Assembly: GCF_028553885.1 (NCBI RefSeq)
Contig: NZ_CP067169.1
Span: 1,879,501-1,943,500 of the forward strand
Origin: Paracoccus aestuarii
GTDB taxonomy: Bacteria; Pseudomonadota; Alphaproteobacteria; Rhodobacterales; Rhodobacteraceae
DNA length: 64,000 nucleotides
Direction of reading: 5' to 3'
Translations under genes and position numbers: made by a program
Notes under the pieces: generated by a model
Told to the model about the DNA's origin: nothing
The model's database searches: none
What the model saw: only the letters and a program-made list of their open reading frames with translations
Shown: one piece after another, positions 1 through 9,251 of the stretch
How the letters are laid out: each line of letters opens with the position of its first letter
Position numbering within the stretch: the first letter of the stretch is position 1

Positions 1-1
1 G

Positions 2-118
2 CCCGCATCCTGCCTGGCGATCTGGCGCCGGTCGCGGGCGCGCGGCTGTTCGCCCGACAAGGTCATCGCCCGCCTGGCCCGGGCCGAGGCGCAGGCCCTG
101 CGCCGCGACGCCCTCTAG
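2..118 (+). CDS. C-terminal end of an unidentified protein (cut by window edge)
   Basis: An open frame runs from the window edge to a TAG at 116-118 and ends in a helical, Arg/Ala-rich tail (SPDKVIARLARAEAQALRRDAL). Its stop overlaps the stop of the convergent TetR gene in a palindromic CTAG. The composition looks like a real alphaproteobacterial C-terminus, but 38 residues are too few to name a family. The gene body lies outside the window. Confidence 0.4.
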   Translation, partial: PASCLAIWRRSRARGCSPDKVIARLARAEAQALRRDAL

Positions 119-669
119 CTCCGCCGCCGTTCCTGCAATTCACGCAGCAGCCAGGCCTGGATCTCGTCCACCTCGGGTTCGGTCAGCACCTCGGTGCCCA
201 GCAGCGTCATCGCGCGCAGCCCGTGGATGACCAGAAAGGCCGCCGTCGCGAAATCGGGATCGCTGGAATTGCCGCGGATGCGCTGCAGGAAATCGCGCTC
301 GCAGGGGCCGACGCGGTCCAGCAGCTGGGGGTTCTGGGCCAGCGCCGCCAGCAGCCCCGACGAGGGCGGCACGCCCGCGCAGCGGTCGTCGCGGAACTGG
401 GTCAGATAGGCGCGCAGCAGCTGATCCGGCCCTTCGGCCCCCGCCGCCTGCAGCGCCGCATCATAGCTGTCCAGATGGCTGGCCACCAAGGCCTCCAACA
501 GCTTTTCCTTCGTCGGGAAATGATAGAGCAGCCCGCCCTTGGACACGCCCGCCTCGGCGGCTACCGCCTCCAGCGACAGCTGCCCGGGGCCAAGCCGCCG
601 TGCCAAGGTCTCGGCCGCCGCCAGCAGGCGGTCGCGGGTGGCGGGGCGGTTGGGCTGCTGCGGGGGCAC
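115..669 (-). CDS. TetR/AcrR family transcriptional regulator
   Basis: The 184-residue length and N-terminal helix-turn-helix (about residues 31-51, with GVSKGGLLYHFPTKEKLL) are typical of TetR repressors. The C-terminal part is a ligand-binding helical domain of the kind seen in efflux regulators. It is divergent from the RND efflux pair that starts 85 bases beyond its start codon, and a perfect 14-bp palindrome sits between them. The inferred role is repression of the pump and of itself, relieved by a pump substrate. The ligand cannot be read from sequence. Confidence 0.92.
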   Translation of the reverse strand: MPPQQPNRPATRDRLLAAAETLARRLGPGQLSLEAVAAEAGVSKGGLLYHFPTKEKLLEALVASHLDSYDAALQAAGAEGPDQLLRAYLTQFRDDRCAGVPPSSGLLAALAQNPQLLDRVGPCERDFLQRIRGNSSDPDFATAAFLVIHGLRAMTLLGTEVLTEPEVDEIQAWLLRELQERRRS

Positions 670-693
670 GGGGCCTCACTTTCCGTTGACTTG

Positions 694-707
694 ACCGTCC
701 GGACGGT
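694..707. promoter_or_regulatory. Probable TetR operator palindrome
   Basis: ACCGTCCGGACGGT is a perfect 14-bp inverted repeat in the divergent region between the TetR gene and the efflux genes. A TTGACT sequence (686-691) lies just upstream and TATA follows immediately, so a bound repressor would cover promoter elements on the efflux side. The assignment to the adjacent TetR protein is inferred from position and symmetry. Confidence 0.65.
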
Positions 708-753
708 ATAGCGGCCGCAGTGATCCCGCAAGCCTGCCGACAGGATTTCATCA

Positions 754-1836
754 ATGATCAAGCGTTTCGTGATTGCCGTTCTGCTGCTAGCCGTGATCGG
801 CGGGGGGCTGGTGGGGTTCAACCTGTTCCGCGACCGCATGATCGGGGAATTCCTGGCCAATCAGCCCGAACAATCCTATCCGGTGGAAACCGCCTTGGCC
901 GAGGCCGTCAGCTGGGAACCCGCCCTGCAGGCCATCGGCACGGTCTTTGCCGCCCAAGGCGTCGATCTGACGGTCGAGACGGCAGGCATCGTGCGCAGCA
1001 TCGCATTCGCCGCCAATGACGAGGTCGAGGCGGGCCAGCTGCTGGTCCAGCTGGATGACGAGGTCCAGCAGGCCGACCTGGCCGCCGCCCGCAGCCAGCT
1101 GTCCCTGGAACGCACTACCCTGACCCGCGAGGAGGAGCTGGAGACCCGCGGCGTCGCCACCTCGGCCCGGCTGGACCAGGCCCGCGCGGGGTTCGACGCG
1201 GCCGAGGCGCAGCTGGCCCGCGCCGAGGCCGTGATCGGCCAGCGCCGCTTGGTCGCGCCCTTTGCCGGCACGATCGGCCTGCCCCGCGTCGATCCGGGCG
1301 CCTTCGTGGCGACCGGCACCACCATCGCCACGCTGCAGGATCTGGACAATATGCGCGTCGATTTCAGCCTGCCCGAACAGGACCTGCCCCGGCTGGCCAT
1401 CGGCCAGGCGATCGCCATGCGCATCGACGGCGACGACCGCGATTTCGCGGGCCGGATCACCGGCATCGACCCGCAGGTGGACGCCGCCTCGCGCATGGTG
1501 GCGATCCGCGGCACGGTGGACAATCCCGACCGCGCCCTGACGCCGGGCCAGTTCGCCCGCATCCGCATCACCCTGCCCGCCGAGGACGGCGTGATCGCCC
1601 TGCCCCAGACCGCCGTCATCAGCAGCCTCTACGGTGATTTCGCCTATGTCGTCCGCCCGCGCGAGGATGACGCGGATGTGCTGGAGGCGCGGCAGGTCTT
1701 CGTCACCCCCGGCCGCCGCAACGGAACCCTGATCGAGATCCGCGACGGGCTGGACCCCGGCGACCGCGTGGTCGTGGCGGGTCAGAACCGGCTGTCGAAC
1801 CGCAGCCGCGTCACCTTGGCCGAGGGCACGGAATGA
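754..1836 (+). CDS. RND efflux periplasmic adaptor (membrane fusion protein)
   Basis: This 360-residue protein has an N-terminal signal/membrane anchor (about residues 2-22). A lipoyl-like half follows (VETAGIVRSIAFAANDEVEAGQ), then a short alpha-hairpin (about 105-155), the second lipoyl half (LVAPFAGTIGLPRVDPGAFV) and beta-barrel domains. This is the HlyD/AcrA-type adaptor layout that links an inner-membrane RND pump to an outer-membrane channel. Its stop overlaps the start of the RND pump gene by four bases (ATGA). No outer-membrane channel gene is visible beside it. Substrates are unknown. Confidence 0.93.
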   Translation: MIKRFVIAVLLLAVIGGGLVGFNLFRDRMIGEFLANQPEQSYPVETALAEAVSWEPALQAIGTVFAAQGVDLTVETAGIVRSIAFAANDEVEAGQLLVQLDDEVQQADLAAARSQLSLERTTLTREEELETRGVATSARLDQARAGFDAAEAQLARAEAVIGQRRLVAPFAGTIGLPRVDPGAFVATGTTIATLQDLDNMRVDFSLPEQDLPRLAIGQAIAMRIDGDDRDFAGRITGIDPQVDAASRMVAIRGTVDNPDRALTPGQFARIRITLPAEDGVIALPQTAVISSLYGDFAYVVRPREDDADVLEARQVFVTPGRRNGTLIEIRDGLDPGDRVVVAGQNRLSNRSRVTLAEGTE

Positions 1837-4800
1837 ATATCGCGGCCCCCTTCATCAAGCGTCCCGTCGGCTCCAGCGTGCTGGGGATGATGATCATCCT
1901 GCTGGGCATCCTGGGCCTGGCGGGGCTGGAGACGCGGCAATATCCCCGCGTCGACGAAACTGTCATCACCGTGACCACCGTCTATCCCGGCGCATCGGCG
2001 GACCTGATCCAGGGCTTCGTGACCGCCCCCATCAGCAGCGCCGTCGCCACCGCCGAGGGCGTGGATTACGTCACCAGCCAGTCGCGGCCATCCGCCTCGA
2101 TCGTGTCGGTGAACATGAACCTGGGCGAGGATCCCGACACCGCCCTGACCGAGGTCATGTCCAAGGTCCAGGAGGTCCGGTCCCGCCTGCCCCAGGACGC
2201 CCAGGATCCCAGCATCGTCAAGGGCACCGGCATGACCTTCGCGACGATGTATCTGGCCGTCCAGAACCCGGCCATGTCGGCCGAGCAGGTCACCGAATAC
2301 ATCGAACGCGTCATCGTCCCGCGCATGTCCACCATCGAGGGCGTCGCCGAGAGCGAGGTCATGGGCGCGGCCACCTATGCGATGCGCGTCTGGATCGACC
2401 CGGTGCGCCTGGCCGGCCACGGGCTGACCGCCCCGGAGGTCGCCCAGGCCATCGGCAATTCGAACTTCCTGGCCGCGCCCGGCCGCACCCGGGGCGATCA
2501 GGTCGGCTATGCGCTGACCCTGCAATCCACCCTGCAATCGCCCGAGGCCTTCGGCGAGATGCCGGTCTCGGGTTCGGGGACCGAGGTTGTGCGCCTGCGC
2601 GACGTGGCCGAGATCGAGCTGGCCGCCGCATCCAGCGACATGGTCGTGACCTTCAACGGCCGCCCCGGCACCTTCATCGGCGTCTTTCCCACCCCCGGGG
2701 CCAACCCGCTGGACGTGTCGGCGGCGGTCCTGGCGGAACTGCCCTCGATCCAGGCGGGCCTGCCCGACGGCATGACGCTGGAGCTGATGTATGACGCGAC
2801 CGAACAGATCGCCGCATCCATCAACGAGGTGCTGCGCACCATCCTGGAGGCGACGGTCATCGTCGCGCTGATCATCCTGATCTTCATGGGCTCGGTGCGG
2901 TCGGTCTCGATCCCGCTGGTGGCGATCCCGCTGTCGCTGGTCGGCACGCTCTTCATCCTGTTCGCGATGGGCTATTCGATCAACCTGCTGACCCTGCTGG
3001 CGATGGTGCTGGCGATCGGGCTGGTGGTGGATGACGCCATCATCGTGGTCGAGAACGTCCAGCGCCATATCGAGGACGGCCAGTCGCCGCGCCAGGCCGC
3101 CTTCACCGCCATGCGCGAGCTGTCGGTCGCGATCCTGGCGATGATGACGACGCTGTTCGCGGTGTTTTTGCCGCTGTTCTTCTCGGGCGGGCTGACGGGG
3201 GCGCTGTTTCGCGAATTCGCCGCCGCGGTGGCGGGGGCGGTCGCGATCTCGGGGTTGGTCGCGCTGACCATATCGCCGATGATGGCCGCCCATGTCCTGC
3301 GCCCGAGCGGGGGCGAGAACCGGTTCCAGCGCGCCATCAACCGCAGCCTGACCGGGCTGGAGGGCTGGTACACCCGCCGCCTGACCGGATCGCTGCGCTT
3401 TGTGCCGGTGACGATGCTGATGGTCGCGGTGCTGTCCGGGCTGACGGCGTTCCTCTTCGTCAACACCTCGTCCGAGCTGGCACCGGAGGAGGATAGCGGC
3501 GCGCTCTTCAGCTTCATCAACGCGCCCTCCTATGCGACGGTCGATTATACCAGCCGCTATGTGGCCGAGATGCGTGAACGCACCGCCGACCTGCCCGAAT
3601 TGGCGGCGAATTTCTCGGTCGTGGGCTTCGGGGGGGCCACGAACAGCGGGATCATGCTGTGGGCCTTCGACGATTGGGCCGAACGCGACCGCAGCCAGGC
3701 CCAGATCCAGCAGGACCTGCAGGGCCGCATCGCCCCCATCGCGGGGCTGCAGGCCTTCGTCTTCGCGCCGCCCTCGCTGCCCGGCGCGGGGGGCGGGCTG
3801 CCCATCGGCATGGTGATCCAGTCCACCGGATCTCCCGCCGAGGTCTATGAGATGGCCGACCGCATCCGCCAGGAGGCCCAGGCCTCGGGCCGGTTCCTGG
3901 TCGTGCAGAACTCGCTGTCCTTCGACACGACCCAGCTGGTCGTGACAATCGACCGCGACCGCGCAGCGGCGCTGAACCTGCCCGCCGCCCAGATCGGCCA
4001 GGCCTTGGGCCTGATGGTCGGCGACGGCGCCACCGGCCAGTTCGACCGCGACAGCCAGAGCTATGACGTCATCGTCCAGGTCCCCCAGGAATACCGCGAT
4101 TCCCCCGAAGCCCTGGGCCAGATCTATCTGCGGTCCCTGTCGGGGGACCTGGTGCCGCTGTCCGCCGTCGCCTCGATCAGCGCCGAGGCCGCGCCGCAAT
4201 CCATCGAACAGTTCAACCAGCTGAACTCGGCCACGCTGACCGCCCTGCCGATGATCGGCACCTCCACCGGCGACGGCCTGGCCGCGCTTGAGGAGATCGC
4301 GCAGCGCCACCTGACCGACAGCTTCTTCGTCGATTACGAGGGCCAGTCCCGGCTGGAGGTGTCCGAGGGCAACACGGTCCTGGTGGCCTTCGCCCTGGCC
4401 ATCGTGGTGATCTATCTGGCGCTGGCCGCACAGTTCGAAAGCCTGCGCGACCCGCTGATCATCCTGATGTCGGTGCCGCTCACGGTCTTCGGTGTGATCG
4501 TGCCGCTGAACTTGGGGCTGGGGACGCTGAACATCTATACCCAGGTGGGGCTGATCACGCTGATCGGGCTGATCACCAAGCACGGCATCCTGCTGGTCGA
4601 ATTCGCCAACCAGCTGCGCCGCGGGGCGATGCCCGACCGCCGCGAGGCGATGATCGAGGCCTGCCGCCTGCGCCTGCGCCCGATCCTGATGACCACGGCG
4701 GCCACCGCCCTGGGCGTCGTGCCGCTGATGACGGCGGATGGGGCGGGCGCGGCCGCGCGCTTCGCGATGGGGCTGGTGATCTTTTCAGGCATCACCGTGG

Positions 4801-4898
4801 GCACGGCCTTCACGCTCTTCGTGGTGCCGGCCTTCTATCTGCTGATCTCGCGACGCGAGGTCGCGCCGGAACCGGAGCCGGAACCCAGCCCCGCCTGA
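1833..4898 (+). CDS. RND family efflux transporter, inner-membrane pump (HAE1 type)
   Basis: At 1021 residues this has full RND length, with a first transmembrane helix after the N-terminal APFIKRPV motif, two large periplasmic loops and two sets of transmembrane helices. The paired aspartates of TM4 needed for proton relay are present (GLVVDDAIIVVENV, about residues 395-408). The second-half motif GLITKHGILLVEFANQLR is also conserved. It is translationally coupled to the adaptor upstream and probably controlled by the divergent TetR protein. It likely exports hydrophobic drugs or metabolites by proton antiport. Confidence 0.95.
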   Translation: MNIAAPFIKRPVGSSVLGMMIILLGILGLAGLETRQYPRVDETVITVTTVYPGASADLIQGFVTAPISSAVATAEGVDYVTSQSRPSASIVSVNMNLGEDPDTALTEVMSKVQEVRSRLPQDAQDPSIVKGTGMTFATMYLAVQNPAMSAEQVTEYIERVIVPRMSTIEGVAESEVMGAATYAMRVWIDPVRLAGHGLTAPEVAQAIGNSNFLAAPGRTRGDQVGYALTLQSTLQSPEAFGEMPVSGSGTEVVRLRDVAEIELAAASSDMVVTFNGRPGTFIGVFPTPGANPLDVSAAVLAELPSIQAGLPDGMTLELMYDATEQIAASINEVLRTILEATVIVALIILIFMGSVRSVSIPLVAIPLSLVGTLFILFAMGYSINLLTLLAMVLAIGLVVDDAIIVVENVQRHIEDGQSPRQAAFTAMRELSVAILAMMTTLFAVFLPLFFSGGLTGALFREFAAAVAGAVAISGLVALTISPMMAAHVLRPSGGENRFQRAINRSLTGLEGWYTRRLTGSLRFVPVTMLMVAVLSGLTAFLFVNTSSELAPEEDSGALFSFINAPSYATVDYTSRYVAEMRERTADLPELAANFSVVGFGGATNSGIMLWAFDDWAERDRSQAQIQQDLQGRIAPIAGLQAFVFAPPSLPGAGGGLPIGMVIQSTGSPAEVYEMADRIRQEAQASGRFLVVQNSLSFDTTQLVVTIDRDRAAALNLPAAQIGQALGLMVGDGATGQFDRDSQSYDVIVQVPQEYRDSPEALGQIYLRSLSGDLVPLSAVASISAEAAPQSIEQFNQLNSATLTALPMIGTSTGDGLAALEEIAQRHLTDSFFVDYEGQSRLEVSEGNTVLVAFALAIVVIYLALAAQFESLRDPLIILMSVPLTVFGVIVPLNLGLGTLNIYTQVGLITLIGLITKHGILLVEFANQLRRGAMPDRREAMIEACRLRLRPILMTTAATALGVVPLMTADGAGAAARFAMGLVIFSGITVGTAFTLFVVPAFYLLISRREVAPEPEPEPSPA

Positions 4899-4908
4899 CA
4901 GGCGCGGC

Positions 4909-6162
4909 TCACAGCCCCGCGACGCCCCGCATCCCCACCTCGCGGAACCAGCGGCGGATCTGGGCGCGTTCGTCATCGCCCATATGGGTGATGTTCGCCG
5001 GCGGCATCGCATCCGTCAGCCCCGCCTGCAGATAGACCTGATGCGCCGCGCGGGCGATGTCGGCGGGCGTCTCCAGCAGGACGCCCTTGGGCGCGACGCG
5101 GATGCCGTCCCAGACCGGCTCGCGCGCATGGCACATCGAACAGCGCCCGATCACCGCATTGGCCGCATCGTCGAAGCCATCGGCCGCGGCAAAGCGCGCC
5201 TCGACCGGGGTCAGGGGCCGGGCCATGGATTCCTCATAGCTGTCCTGCTTGACCCCGATCGAGGCCAGCCACATGACCCCGATGAACAGCATCGCCGTCA
5301 CCGCCCAAGTCCACCAGCGATAGCCCTGGCGCGCATGCATGCTGTTGAAGAAATGCCGGATCGTCACGCCCATCAGAAAGATCAGCGCCGCGATCAGCCA
5401 GTTCCATTCGCTGGCGAAGGCCAGCGGATAGTGGTTCGACAGCATCAAAAAGATGACCGGCAGCGTCAGATAATTGTTATGGGTGGACCGCAGCTTGGCG
5501 ATCTTGCCGTATTTCGGGTCCGGCGCGCGCCCGGCCTTCAGGTCGGCCACCACGATGCGCTGGTTCGGCATGATGATCAGAAAGACGTTGGCGGTCATGA
5601 TCGTCGCCGTGAACGCCCCTAGATGCAGCAACGCCGCCCGGCCGGTGAAGACCTGGTCATAAGCCCATCCCATCGCCACCAGCGCCGCAAACAGAAGCAG
5701 CATCAGCACCGTCGGCCGCTGGCCCAAGGGCGACTTGCACAGCCCGTCATAGATCAGCCAGCCCACCGCCAGCGACCCGCCCGAGATCGCGATCGCCTGC
5801 CAGATCGCCAGATCGGCCTTGCCGGGCTCGATCAGATAGAGGTTCGCCCCCGCCCAATAGGTGACCATCAGCAGCGCCGCCCCCGACAGCCAGGTGGCAT
5901 AGCTTTCCCATTTGAACCAGGTCAGATGCTCGGGCATCCGCTCGGGCGCGACCAGGTATTTCTGGATGTGATAGAAGCCCCCGCCATGGACCTGCCATTC
6001 CTCGCCATGGGCGCCCTTGGGCATGCCCGGCGCCTTCTGCAGACCCAGATCCAGCGCGATGAAGTAAAAGGACGACCCGATCCAGGCGATGGCCGTGATC
6101 ACATGCAGCCAGCGGATGGCGAATGACAGAAAATCCCACAGGATGGCGGTTTCCGGGATCAT
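4909..6162 (-). CDS. puuD: Urate hydroxylase PuuD (membrane protein with cytochrome c domain)
   Basis: The 417-residue protein has about eight hydrophobic helices followed by a C-terminal cytochrome c domain with a CSMCH haem-attachment motif (about residue 340) and a distal methionine region. This arrangement is the PuuD (DUF989-cytochrome c) urate oxidase, which converts urate to 5-hydroxyisourate and passes electrons to the respiratory chain. Its start is one base from the stop of uraH, so the two are one transcript and catalyse successive steps. It converges on the RND pump gene with only 10 bases between stops. Confidence 0.93.
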   Translation of the reverse strand: MIPETAILWDFLSFAIRWLHVITAIAWIGSSFYFIALDLGLQKAPGMPKGAHGEEWQVHGGGFYHIQKYLVAPERMPEHLTWFKWESYATWLSGAALLMVTYWAGANLYLIEPGKADLAIWQAIAISGGSLAVGWLIYDGLCKSPLGQRPTVLMLLLFAALVAMGWAYDQVFTGRAALLHLGAFTATIMTANVFLIIMPNQRIVVADLKAGRAPDPKYGKIAKLRSTHNNYLTLPVIFLMLSNHYPLAFASEWNWLIAALIFLMGVTIRHFFNSMHARQGYRWWTWAVTAMLFIGVMWLASIGVKQDSYEESMARPLTPVEARFAAADGFDDAANAVIGRCSMCHAREPVWDGIRVAPKGVLLETPADIARAAHQVYLQAGLTDAMPPANITHMGDDERAQIRRWFREVGMRGVAGL

Positions 6163-6163
6163 C

Positions 6164-6517
6164 TCAGCTGCCCCGATAGGTCGAATAGCCGAAGGGGGAA
6201 ACCAGCAGCGGCACGTGGTAATGATCGTCCTGCGACATGCCGAAGCGGATCGGGATCACGTCCAGGAAACGCGGGCTCTCGGGCGCGATGCCTGTGGCGT
6301 CCATCCAGTCCCCGGCACGGAATTCCAGCTCATAGGTGCCGGTGGCGAAATCCGCCTCGGGCAGGATCCGCGCATCGGTGCGCCCGTCCGCATTGGTGCG
6401 CATCCGCGCCAGCTCCTCGCGCGCGCCGCCATCCAGGCGGAACAGCACGATCTCCATCCCCTCGGCGGGGCGGCCCCGCGCGGTGTCCAGAACATGGGTC
6501 GTCAGATAGCCCGGCAT
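6164..6517 (-). CDS. uraH: 5-hydroxyisourate hydrolase (transthyretin-like)
   Basis: The chosen start gives 117 residues beginning MPGYLTTHVLDTARGRPA, the standard N-terminus of the family. The protein ends in the diagnostic YRGS tetrapeptide that contributes to the active site of HIU hydrolases. It hydrolyses 5-hydroxyisourate to OHCU, between PuuD and the UraD domain encoded at 10,769. Upstream in-frame codons lack family similarity. It is co-transcribed with puuD. Confidence 0.95.
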   Translation of the reverse strand: MPGYLTTHVLDTARGRPAEGMEIVLFRLDGGAREELARMRTNADGRTDARILPEADFATGTYELEFRAGDWMDATGIAPESPRFLDVIPIRFGMSQDDHYHVPLLVSPFGYSTYRGS

Positions 6518-6692
6518 CGCAGCCCCCTCTCGTCGTCTTTTCCCCGTGATACCCGATCCGCCCCGCATCGCGAGCGTCCTGCACCAAGAACCAGTCTATA
6601 GATTTCGTGAAGAATACCCAGCAGCCCGACCCGGCCCCGCCGAGGCGGGAGAAAGGGCGCAAGGGCGGTCGCAGGCCGCCCTTTCCGCAGGA

Positions 6693-8147
6693 TCAGCGGT
6701 TCCGCAGCCCCGTGCCATGCCCGCGCAGCCCGCCCGAGACCTCCTCGGTCGCCTCCTCGGCCAGCTCGCGCGGCAGGATCAGGTTCAGCACGATCGCGAT
6801 CACCGCCGCAGGCAGGATGCCGGACGCGCCCAGCACCCGCAGCGTCTCGGGCAGATGCTGCAGCGCGTCCACGCCACCCGGCGCGGTGCCCATCGCCTCC
6901 AGCTGCAGGCCCAGGCCCACCGACAGCGCGACCGCGAAGACGACCATGTTGCGCCGGTTCCAGGACACGTCCGACAGCATGGATATCCCCGCCGCCACGA
7001 CCATGCCGAACATCACGATGACGCCGCCGCCCAGCACCTCGATCGGGATGGTGCGGATCAGCGCGCCGATCTTGGGCACCAGCCCGCAGAGGATCAGAAA
7101 GACCGCGCCGATGGTTACCACATGGCGGCTCATCACGCCGGTCATCGCGATCAGCCCGACATTCTGGCTGAACGAGGTGTTGGGCAGACCGCCGAATATC
7201 CCCGCGACCGCCGTGCCGACGCCGTCGGCATAGGTCGCGCCCTCGATCTCGCGGTCGGTCGCCTCGCGGCCCGCGCCGCCCTTGGTGATGCCCGACACGT
7301 CGCCCACCGTCTCGACAGCCGAGACGAAGGCCATCAGGCAGAACCCGATCACCGCCGCGACCGAGATCTCGAACCCGTAGCGGAACGGCATGGGCAGCGC
7401 GAAGGCCGCCGCCTGGCTCCAGGATCCGGTGATCGCCCCCACCGGCAGCTTGCCCGTCACCAGGCAATAGACATAGCCCGCAGCGATCCCCACCAGCACG
7501 GCGGAAATCGACAGCATCCCGCGCGCGAAGAACTTCAGCCCCAAGGTCACCACGATCACCACCAGCGCCGCCGACCAGCTGGCCCAGCTGCCATAAAGAT
7601 CGGACCCCTGCGCCTTCAGCGGCACGCCGCCCGCCGCATATTCGATGCCCACCTTGACCAGCGCCAGCCCGATCATCAGCACGACCAGCCCCGTCACCAA
7701 GGGCGGCAGCGCAAAGCGGATGCGCCCGATCACCAGGCCCAGGGCGGCATGGAACAGCCCGCCGATCAGCACGCCCGTGAACAGCGCGGCCAGCCCGTCC
7801 ACCCCCTTGCCCGCCACCAGCGGGATCATGATCGGGATGAAGGCGAAGGACGTCCCCTGCACGATCGGCAGCGCCGCCCCCACCGGTCCCACGGTCAGCG
7901 TCTGCAGCAGCGTCGCCACCCCCGCGAACAGCATGGACATCTGGATCAGGTACAAAAGCTCCGGGAAATCCGGACTGTTCGAGCCGAAGCCGAACCCCGC
8001 CGCCCCCGCCACGATGATCGCGGGCGTCACATTCGCCACGAACATCGCCAGCACATGCTGGATGCCCAAGGGCACCGCCGACCACAAGGGCGGCATGTAG
8101 TTCGGATCGCGCAGCTGTTCCGGCGTGCCGATTGCGGAATGTCTCAT
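6693..8147 (-). CDS. NCS2 (NAT) family urate/xanthine permease
   Basis: The 484-residue polytopic protein carries the nucleobase-ascorbate transporter signature QNVGLIAMTG (about residues 325-335) and the TM1 QHVLAMFVANVTPAIIV motif. It belongs to the UapA/UacT/XanQ-like branch, which takes up xanthine or urate by proton symport. Its position upstream of uraH-puuD on the same strand suggests urate or xanthine as substrate. The divergent IclR regulator is the most likely local controller. Confidence 0.92.
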   Translation of the reverse strand: MRHSAIGTPEQLRDPNYMPPLWSAVPLGIQHVLAMFVANVTPAIIVAGAAGFGFGSNSPDFPELLYLIQMSMLFAGVATLLQTLTVGPVGAALPIVQGTSFAFIPIMIPLVAGKGVDGLAALFTGVLIGGLFHAALGLVIGRIRFALPPLVTGLVVLMIGLALVKVGIEYAAGGVPLKAQGSDLYGSWASWSAALVVIVVTLGLKFFARGMLSISAVLVGIAAGYVYCLVTGKLPVGAITGSWSQAAAFALPMPFRYGFEISVAAVIGFCLMAFVSAVETVGDVSGITKGGAGREATDREIEGATYADGVGTAVAGIFGGLPNTSFSQNVGLIAMTGVMSRHVVTIGAVFLILCGLVPKIGALIRTIPIEVLGGGVIVMFGMVVAAGISMLSDVSWNRRNMVVFAVALSVGLGLQLEAMGTAPGGVDALQHLPETLRVLGASGILPAAVIAIVLNLILPRELAEEATEEVSGGLRGHGTGLRNR

Positions 8148-8436
8148 CTTGGTCCCCCGTGTCTGGCGGACAGACTGGCGCCGATGCGCCGCTCTGCAAG
8201 CCCCGCCCCGATATCCCGCCGCGATCCCTTGCGAATCTGCCCGAAAAGGCGGCAGAACATCCCTCCCGGCGGTCAGCCTGCCACAGGGCCGGTCCCGTCA
8301 CAAAGATTCTGGAACTTGGCGGGGAATGGCCGGATAAGGGACGACAAGCATCGAACCGGGGTTTTTGCCGGGAAACCTGGCGATCCGGCGCCCATTATAT
8401 CCCTGCGCGCAAGACGCCATCTACGGAGCCGATAAA

Positions 8437-9246
8437 ATGGCCGATCCAACCCGCCGCCGCGGCCGCCCGCCCAAGGCCCAGCCCGACGCGCCCGGCACCG
8501 TCCAGGCGCTGGACCGGGCGCTGGACCTTCTGGACCTGCTGGCGGCCCGCCCCGGCCTGACCCTGTCCGAGATCGCCGACGCGGCGGGCCAGCCCCCCTC
8601 CAGCGTGCATCGGGTGCTGCACACGCTGGCCGCGCGGGGCATGGTGGAAAGCGACCCGGCCACCCAGGCCTGGAATATCGGGGCCCAGGCCTTCCGGCTC
8701 GGATCGGCCTTCATGCGGCGCTCGGGCCTCCTGGAACGCGCCCGCCCGATCATGCGCACCCTGATGGAGCATACGGGCGAGACCGCGAACCTTGGGATCC
8801 TGCAGGGCGAACATGTCCTGTTTCTGGGCCAGGTCGAGACGACCGAGACGATCCGCGCCTTCTTTCCGCCGGGCACGCGCTCGCCCCTGCATGCCTCGGG
8901 GATCGGCAAGGCGCTGCTGGCGCATCGGCCCGACAGCCTGCGGGTGCTGCTGCAGACAGGCGGGCTGGCACGGTTCACCGACACCACCCTGACCGATCCC
9001 GACCGGCTGCAGGCCGATCTGGCGCGCATCCGGCATCGGGGCTTTTCCTTCGACGACGAGGAACGGTCGCGCGGAATGCGCTGCATCGCGGCCCCGGTCT
9101 TCGATCTGTCGGGCGAGGCCGTGGCCGGGATCTCGGTCAGCGGCCCCACGCAGCGGATCGGGGCGGAACATGTCAAGACGCTCGGCGCGGTGGTGGCGGC
9201 CGCGGCCGCCGCCCTGACCGAGGCGCTCGGCGGTCCGACCGCCTGA
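8437..9246 (+). CDS. IclR family transcriptional regulator
   Basis: The start was chosen at the ATG preceded by GGAG with good spacing, giving 269 residues. A basic N-terminal arm (TRRRGRPPK) leads into a winged helix-turn-helix (LTLSEIADAAGQPPSSVHRVLHTL), and the C-terminal effector domain keeps SPLHASGIGKALLA. It is flanked by purine transport and urate genes on both sides, so it probably senses a purine-degradation intermediate. The ligand is not predictable from the sequence. Confidence 0.93.
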   Translation: MADPTRRRGRPPKAQPDAPGTVQALDRALDLLDLLAARPGLTLSEIADAAGQPPSSVHRVLHTLAARGMVESDPATQAWNIGAQAFRLGSAFMRRSGLLERARPIMRTLMEHTGETANLGILQGEHVLFLGQVETTETIRAFFPPGTRSPLHASGIGKALLAHRPDSLRVLLQTGGLARFTDTTLTDPDRLQADLARIRHRGFSFDDEERSRGMRCIAAPVFDLSGEAVAGISVSGPTQRIGAEHVKTLGAVVAAAAAALTEALGGPTA

Positions 9247-9251
9247 GGGCC

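Noticed and set aside
1782-4583. A 933-codon open frame on the minus strand opposite the RND pump gene.
   Set aside because: It is rich in His, Gln, Arg, Asp and Gly, as expected for the antisense of a GC-rich gene, and has no domain. The plus strand encodes a complete RND pump.
6546-8435. A 629-codon open frame on the plus strand opposite uraH and the urate permease.
   Set aside because: The composition is typical of antisense in high-GC DNA (His, Arg, Gln, Pro), and the other strand encodes well-known proteins throughout.
8148-8436. A promoter with TTGCCG (8365-8370) and TATATC (8396-8401) before the IclR gene.
   Set aside because: The spacing of 25 bases is too long for a normal promoter, so I do not annotate it.
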